A stretch of 64,000 nt of DNA, from the NCBI GenBank assembly GCA_037447655.1, contig JBBHKE010002393.1:1-64000 (forward strand), given 5' to 3'. The notes under the pieces were generated by a model that worked only from the letters and a program-made list of their open reading frames with translations, was not told the origin of the DNA and made no database searches. Source of the DNA: Zygnema cylindricum. Lineage: Eukaryota > Streptophyta > Zygnematophyceae > Zygnematales > Zygnemataceae. Of this stretch, positions 57,927-64,000 are shown piece by piece. The stretch's first letter is position 1; each line of letters opens with the position of its first letter. Position numbers and translations under genes: made by a program.

Positions 57927-58960
57927 AACCTCATCCAAATGGATTAGTGATTTTGGACCTTTTTGCTGGAATAGGCACTTCTCTCTTGGCATGTTTGCGG
58001 AATGGATTATTAATCCGATTTTATTATTCGGTGGAGATTGATCCGTTAGCACGGAAAGCACAATTACATCATTGTAATCTGTTGCATTCCCAATACACGC
58101 AGTTGTTACCAAAATCGGCATACGAGCATATGCATACTGCCCTCCCACAAGACATTCGGATTGTGGGCAACCATCACTTACTGGAGATTGGTCCAATCGA
58201 TCTTGTTTTTGGCAGATGGGAGTGCCAGGGAATGTCTCGGGCCGGGAAAGGTCTCGGATTAGCCGATCCCCGCACCAAGTTATTTTTTGAGTTGATTCGT
58301 ATCCTGCATTTTCTACAAACTTTAGATCATCCTATAAGGTATATCTTGGAAAATGCCGCGGCCTATAATGATTGAAGACCTACGGTTTTGGCTGATTATC
58401 AACGAATCGAACGATTGATTGGACCGCCTCTTATTATTGACGCGGCTCGCCATGGTTCACTAGCACACCGAGTTCGCTCCAAATGGACAAACCTGATCGA
58501 TATTGGTAGACTCCGCGAGGCCAACTTGTTAGTTCGTCCTCCTCCTACAGACATTCAAGCTGCCCTTCTTCCTTTTCATAAGGTGCAGCCTTGCATTCAA
58601 AAGGACCGTCCCCCTAATTTCAATGTCAATGTCCCGGGTCAACCTCTCAAGGTGCTTCCTACCTTAGTTTTCTTACCCACATTCACATGCATTCTCTAAT
58701 GACGGTCCTGGCATGCTCCGAAACATTCATACTGGTGAGCTCAAAGAGCCTACCTCTACGGAACGAGAACACCTCATGCATTTCATTCCTGGCACTACGG
58801 CCGCTCTAGGTCTTACTGAACGTCAAAGATGCACTTTATTAGGTCGTGTCATGGATCCTCGGTCTTTGTCTTTTGTTCTAGGTCTAGGGTTTGCAGCTGG
58901 TCGCCACTCTCAGGCACATCCGTCTCAACCAGCTGGGGAGGGGAATGCATCAGTAAGAAA
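57923..58960 (+). pseudogene. Element B: cytosine-C5 DNA methyltransferase domain
   Basis: Motif I LDLFAGIGTS (about 57953) binds AdoMet, and YYSVEIDPLARKA is motif II. The catalytic loop is GPIDLVFGRWECQGMSRAGK, with catalytic Cys at 58223-58225, but the usual PCQ reads ECQ. Motif VI is YILENAAAY (ENV reads ENA). Motif VIII is AHRVRSKWTN. The last motifs follow in LTERQRCTLLGRVMDPRSLS. The middle target-recognition part is short (about 65 residues). One in-frame TGA (58373-58375) and one single-base shift at about 58690 break it. It lies between protease and RT, in the pol order. DNMT-bearing retrotransposons have been described from charophyte algae and dinoflagellates, as I recall. The closest cellular type seems DNMT3-like, but this needs a tree. 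Confidence 0.88.
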
Positions 58961-59114
58961 ATCTTTCCGTCCCACTCTAAGGGACCACATTTCAATTTTT
59001 CCTTTTTCTTTCTTCAATTCCACCCGTTCCGGAAATCTCTATCTACGATTTCCTCAATCCTAGCCATATGTCCTGGTCTATCCCTCATACACGGCTGTCC
59101 AATCTGCAAGTTTC

Positions 59115-60620
59115 ATGCATATTACACCCACTCCTCATTGGAGTGCTGCTTTTCCAACACGTAGTTTGAATCATTCGGTTAATTGCCTTAAACAGTCACT
59201 TGTAGCTTACGAGTATGGTCAAACGCTTATCGCCGATGAGCAGTTAGCCTTTGCACAAGCTATGGAAGCTATGACAACCGAAAATCCCGATGCTCCTAAA
59301 TGGAAATTCGGCACCAATCTAACAAAGGCCGAACAAGAGTTACTGAATGACGTAGTTTTACAAAATGTCGATGCCTTTGCCTTTTCTATGAACGATTTGG
59401 GTCGTCACACCGCTTATAAGATGTAAATAGATCTCGAAGATGATCGCCTGATATTTAAACCAAAACATCGTTTGTCAGAAACTGAATGGGAAATGGTAGA
59501 CAAACGATGTGCTGAACTAGAGGAAGTTGGCCTAATCTATCGGTCAGACTCCACATTTGCAGCTCCCACTGTCATGCCTCGGAAACAGGATTCCGAGGGT
59601 AATTTTACCGAACGTCGAATGTGTGGTGACTATCGTGAACTAAATGCTAGAACGGTTAAAGATCGTCATCCCATGCCTCTTGCCGAAGAAATATTTGATC
59701 ACGTAGGCGGAGCAAAGTATTTTAGTATCCTTGACCTCCGTCAGGGATTCAATCAAATTGAGATAGAGGAAAAAAACCGGCATAAAATTGCCTTTTGGGG
59801 TAGCGACGGCCGATGGGAATGGGCCGTAATGCCATTCGGACTGAAAAATGCTTCGGCAGTATTTCGAAAAGTCATGGACTCTGTTCTCGGAGGTTGTAAG
59901 TTTGCTAGATGTTACATTGATGACCTCATCATTGCCTCGGCTACTATTGAAGAGCACGTTGCTCACATCGAATGGGTATTAACTGAATTAAAAAAGGTCG
60001 GATTAAAATGTCATCCAACGAAATGCACCTTTGGAGCCGAGGGAGTGCCTTACCTCGGCCATTTTATCTTGTCTGAGGGGATCACTCTTCTCGAAGCAAA
60101 GGTAGAGGCAATCAGTAAATTGCCTGCTCCCACGGACCTTACAAGTTTGCGAGCCTTTCTCGGACTTGCTAATTATTATCGCAGGTTTGTATCTAATTTT
60201 AGCACCATCGCATCTCCGTTAAACGACCTTCTCAAGAAGGAAGTGGCGTTTATATGGGGTCCCGATCAGAGTTCAGCATTTCAAAAATTAAAAACCGCCT
60301 TATCGAGAGCTCCAATTCTCCGTCCTCCCAATCACAAACTCATTTTTTGTCTCCAAACAGATTTTGGGAAACCCGGAATCGCTGCCATCTTGACACAAAG
60401 AGAGTTGAGCGGAGAGGAATACGTGGTTGCTTACGCGAGTAGAAACAATAACCGAGCTAAATCAAATTATAGTTGCTACGAAAGAGAGTGTCTCGCCGCG
60501 GTTTGGGGAGTCGTTCACTTCCGCCATTATTTGTACGGAAAACCTTTCACACTCCTAACTGACCATCAGCCCTTACATTGGCTGATGACGAACGATAAAC
60601 TTTCCGGGAAGCTAGCCTGA
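59115..60620 (+). pseudogene. Element B: reverse transcriptase and RNase H
   Basis: One frame, with an in-frame TAA at 59424-59426 and a TGA at 60618-60620. From 59472 it is open for 382 residues. RT landmarks are VMPRKQDSEGNFTERRMCGD, FSILDLRQGFNQI, PFGLKNASAVFRKVM and the catalytic CYIDDLIIA (YIDD, residues 148-151 of that frame). RNase H has QTDFGKPGIAAILTQRE, YERECLAAVWGVVHF and LTDHQPLHWLM, with all acidic residues in place. This is the best preserved part of the element. The frame goes on to the integrase after the TGA. Confidence 0.93.
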
Positions 60621-61967
60621 TGGGCTTTAATTTTACAAGAATATGACATTAAAATAATTCACCGACCCAGTCTGCTTAGTCTAAACGCAGACAGAATTTC
60701 CCGAAATCATTTGCCCCAAACGACAGATAACGGAGTTCGACAGGATTTTGATGACGACGATGTTCCTGTCATTCAAATGGGTTCTTATCCTACTTACTGT
60801 CTGGCGTCTATTCCGAACCCCCGTCTCGCCACAAATCCTTGGCGTGATGGGCCTCTCATTCTTTTCCTATCCTCCTAGACTTTCAGGTCCGACACTACCT
60901 CTCATGAAGAAGACAGAGTGAAAAAGAGGGCCAAAGGTTACCTTTGGCTCGGAGGATCTTTAGTTCGGTTGTTGGCAGACGGAAGCCATAGGCATGTTCC
61001 ACGGCCTACCGAGCGTCTTTCTCTTATTGAGCAGATTCACACTGAGCTTGGTCACTACGGTACCAAGCGGACGTTAAGTCTAGTTCAGGCACGGTATTGG
61101 TGGTCAGGAATGCAAGCTGATGTCACTGCTATTCTACACAAGTGTGCCACATGTGACCGTCTCCGAACTTCTTTCTCTAATCTGCAGACTACGCTCCAAC
61201 CTCTACCCATTAGAGGTTTATTCTATAGATGGTCGGTCGATCTGGCCGGACCTTTTCCCATCTCACGTAGAGGGAAACAATATATAATGATTATAATCAA
61301 AAATTTCAGTAAGTGGGTAGTAGTCGTAGCCCTGCCTCATAAGACAGCTAAGTTAACCACCGCAACTTTTAAGGAACATGTCCTTATGAGATACGGTGCC
61401 CCAGCCGAGGTCTTTACGGATCAAAGTATAGAATTTCGGGGAGAATTTCAATAGATGCTTGATGAGGCTCTCATCGATTATAGTCGTACTAGTCAGGATC
61501 ACCCCCAGACCGATGGCATGGCTGAACGGGCAGTCCAAATATTTAAGCGTGCCTTGCGTAACCATTGCTTAGAGAAACACATTTCGGTTTGGGACGAGTC
61601 CCTCGGCTACATTACCATGGGATATCGTATGTCAGTTCAGGCTAGTCTGACTAATTTCAACCCGTATTATGTTTTATTTGGGGGACAACCGTTGCTTGGT
61701 CGCAATATTCAGAAAGCTGCAAGCTTTCCACTTCCGTTGATGGCTAATTTCAACACGTATTATGTTTTATTTGGGGGACAACCGTTGATCAGTCGCAATA
61801 TTCAGAAAGCTGCAAGCTTTCTACTTCCGTTGATGTCTGACACTGTCTTTTTGGAAAACTCACTCGTCGTGCTTTGTTTTTTTCCCGTGAAATGCCCATG
61901 GCTTTTGATAACCTGCAGATTGCCCAACATCGGGACACACTTCGGTCGCCACCACTCGCAGCGGTAG
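60621..61967 (+). pseudogene. Element B: integrase
   Basis: Continues in the RT frame, with a TAG at 60876-60878 and another at 61452-61454. The zinc region is HTELGHYGTKRTLSLVQARY and CATC (HHCC). The core has WSVDLAGPFPISRRGKQYIM (first Asp), VFTDQSIEFRGEF (second Asp) and TDGMAERAVQIFKRAL (Glu). After the second TAG a 93-bp tandem duplication (61653-61745 and 61746-61838) repeats the YYVLFGGQPL block. The frame then ends at 61967, past a shift. Confidence 0.9.
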
Positions 61968-61995
61968 TTACAGGCCGTAACAGAAGCCCTATCGG

Positions 61996-62416
61996 GTGGG
62001 AGACTATGTTTATCTTCGCAGGCAATCTTTCGACACTTTGGACATGGATGTTTCTGCACACATCCTCCGGATCAGCGAGGTGGATTCGAACGGAATGTTG
62101 GGATTACAAGGAGTGGACACACGGAGTTTCCGAGAGCACTCCAAGAATTGTGCTCCATGTTACTTACCAGATTTGTCGCAGGATATGAATCCTATGCGGA
62201 TGCCAATTACTGAGGCGACGAGATGTACCTTTTGTCATCGGACGTGGAAACTTCCATGTTACTTTGTGATCATTGCAATCAGGGGTTTCAAATGGAGTGT
62301 TTGGTGCCACCATTGTTGGCGGTTCCGGATGGTCACTGGTTTTGTCACGGATGTCGCGAGCTTCCGGTCGTGTTGGCCATCTCCTCTACCGGCTAAAGAG
62401 CTGGAGGGGGGAAGAA
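61996..62416 (+). pseudogene. Element B: integrase C-terminal domain and PHD finger
   Basis: GDYVYLRRQSFDTLDMDVSA, then HILRISEVDSNGMLGLQGVD and NCAPCYLPDL, is the integrase C-terminal domain. CTFC then starts a PHD finger. The remaining ligands follow in another frame: MLLCDHCNQGFQMECLVPPL and VPDGHWFCHGC. The spacing fits C4HC3, but the His is Gln. PHD fingers usually read histone H3 tails, and in an element they could guide integration. The polypurine tract is at 62403-62416. Confidence 0.8.
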
Positions 62417-62431
62417 TATACCGACCTAACC

Positions 62432-64000
62432 ATGACCAGCTAAGTCGTTGACCTTTTTTTTTCTTCCACCTTTCTTGTTGTTGTATTTATACATTTTTAC
62501 TTTTATGTTTTATTTCATTTACGATGCCTTGCGATCATTTGAGTTTGAGTCGAGCATAGCTGATGATATTGCATGCATCTTCATGTTATTTGATACATGT
62601 ACGACAGTTGTCATGCCGCATCTCGTCGGCCATTTTAGTTGTTTATTTTTAGGTGTTAGGACAGGCAGCCGCTACACTAATTTGTCTTTGGGTGTTATTT
62701 GCGTTTCGTAGGACTGTACGACGTGTACCGTACGACCTACATTCTCCGTAATTTTTGGGATGACGATTTGGACCGTACCCGCGGTCCTACCGTACGACGT
62801 ATATTTCCCGCGATTTTCGCCGATAATGGATTTGATTATCTCGAGTCGACCGTACAACTTACATCGACCGGAATTCCCGCGGCCACAAATTGGACCGTAC
62901 TTGCGGTCCTGTCGTACCTGTTTTTATTTCCCGGATTTCAGACGACAATGAATCGGGTCGATTCACGTCGACCGTTCTTATTTATTTTTTCCAAGATTTT
63001 TCGCCGACAACTTATGTTAAAATTCACGAGTGTACAAATAAACTTACTGTACTATATAAATTTTCCGCGATTCTCGCCGACGACAAATTTGATCATTTCA
63101 CGGCTATCATACAAGCTTCCTTTCCCTTGAATCCCGGCCGACAACAACTTTTAATCATTTTGCGTGGAGTAGCATCTCGGCCGTCGACACAAAGTATGCG
63201 ATTTTCCGTAATATCACATCTGGACCGTCGACGCAAGTGACAGACAAATCGGCTGTTAGTTCTGACGAAGCGACGTGATTGGACCATTTTAAGTCGTGAA
63301 CCATTTGGAGGTTCACGCATTCACATGTAGATAGGAAGGGTTTTAATCCGTAGGTTATAGATTGTGTAACGTAGGACATAGGATTTCGGCCTCTTATTGG
63401 CTGAATCCCAACTAGACGCAAATATTTACATAGCACGATGTACTCTGATTGGCTTGTTTTCGCCTGGCGTAGATTTTGTTACTTAGTTCATTTCGGATCA
63501 TTTCCTGCACACAATTTTCAAGTGCAGCAATTATTCATTTTATTTATTTTCAGTATTGAGGATTTTTCTGCAGCCATCTTTTTATTTGTAAAATTGTCCG
63601 GACAGCTTAGAGGCGATTTTATGCCTTTGCGTGAAGCGTCTAGTTTTCTATTACATTATCAATATCTTGTAAAGCCTTACATATTTATCTATATGGCTTC
63701 GGCCAAGACCTACACGGTTTCCCTTCACTTTTCTCGTTTTTTTGAGTGGATTTCCACCGCGTTCTCATGACACAAACTTCTTTTCCCGGCTATGGCTGAG
63801 CTTTAATTAGTGTGGAAGTTGCATGTTGGGATTGTTGATTTGATATTTTTATTTCTTTTGATTTTGTATTTATTTCTATTTGGCTTTTGCGCATCTTTTG
63901 AGTTTGGTTATCTCAAACCTCATAAGTGTCGGGCATATTGTCATTTTCAGTTTTTATTTATCTTTCTCGGTTGTTTATGTTTTGATTTATTTTATTTAAG
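62432..64000 (+). mobile_element. 3' LTR of gypsy element B, cut by the window end
   Basis: Repeat of 52639-54206 with only a few differences. It runs off the window before the TATA box position. The short frames inside it are not genes. Confidence 0.7.

Noticed and set aside
59424-61454. In-frame stops of element B taken as evidence of C-to-T decay
   Set aside because: Every stop codon is one C-to-T change from a sense codon, so the stops alone prove nothing. Only the comparison of A with B is informative.
1-64000. CRISPR arrays, operons, ribosome binding sites
   Set aside because: The window is eukaryotic nuclear DNA. The direct repeats seen are tandem satellites or transposon ends.

Overview
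The window is nuclear DNA of a land plant or close streptophyte relative. It holds three host genes that read cleanly: an intronless BTB/POZ protein gene (2732-4063, minus), a LOB-domain (LBD) transcription factor gene with three exons (13865-16230, plus), and a sixteen-exon kinesin-7 gene of the NACK type (25551-35172, minus). LBD proteins and kinesins with the plant C-terminal DUF3490 region are streptophyte-specific. The abundance of Ty3/gypsy, Ty1/copia, LINE and small DNA transposons suggests a large, repeat-rich genome. I cannot name the species. The retrotransposon types seen (a gypsy element with a DNA methyltransferase, and a LINE with a non-standard RT) make a non-flowering lineage more likely, but this is inference.

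Layout: 0.5-1.4 kb holds an internally deleted LINE on the minus strand. The BTB gene follows. At 4.6-8.8 kb a hAT-like element is split by a near full-length but dead LINE. At 11.1-12.6 kb lie three foldback MITEs, one carrying a nested hAT MITE. The LBD gene spans 13.9-16.2 kb. At 18.0-22.5 kb there is a dense, partly nested cluster of small DNA transposons whose target site duplications (TA, TTA, 8 bp) can be read directly. A polypurine satellite of about 930 bp (23.5-24.5 kb) lies about 1.1 kb past the 3' end of the kinesin gene. The kinesin gene fills 25.6-35.2 kb. Intergenic DNA with transposon remnants runs to 40 kb. A chimeric Ty1/copia element on the minus strand with LTR-bearing blocks fills 40.5-48.5 kb and ends at an assembly gap (48502-48704).

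From 48.7 kb to the end are two Ty3/gypsy elements in the same orientation, A (5' part missing) and B (nearly complete), joined through what looks like one shared LTR. Element B reads gag, aspartic protease, a cytosine-C5 DNA methyltransferase domain, RT, RNase H, integrase, integrase C-terminal domain and a PHD finger. It therefore carried a chromatin-mark writer and a chromatin reader together. All its coding parts are broken by stops or frameshifts. A and B are about 90% identical up to about 51545/61338 and nearly identical after that, sharing the same lesions. This points to duplication or gene conversion after the sequence had already decayed.

Only the three host genes look functional. 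The rest of the coding signal is decayed mobile DNA.
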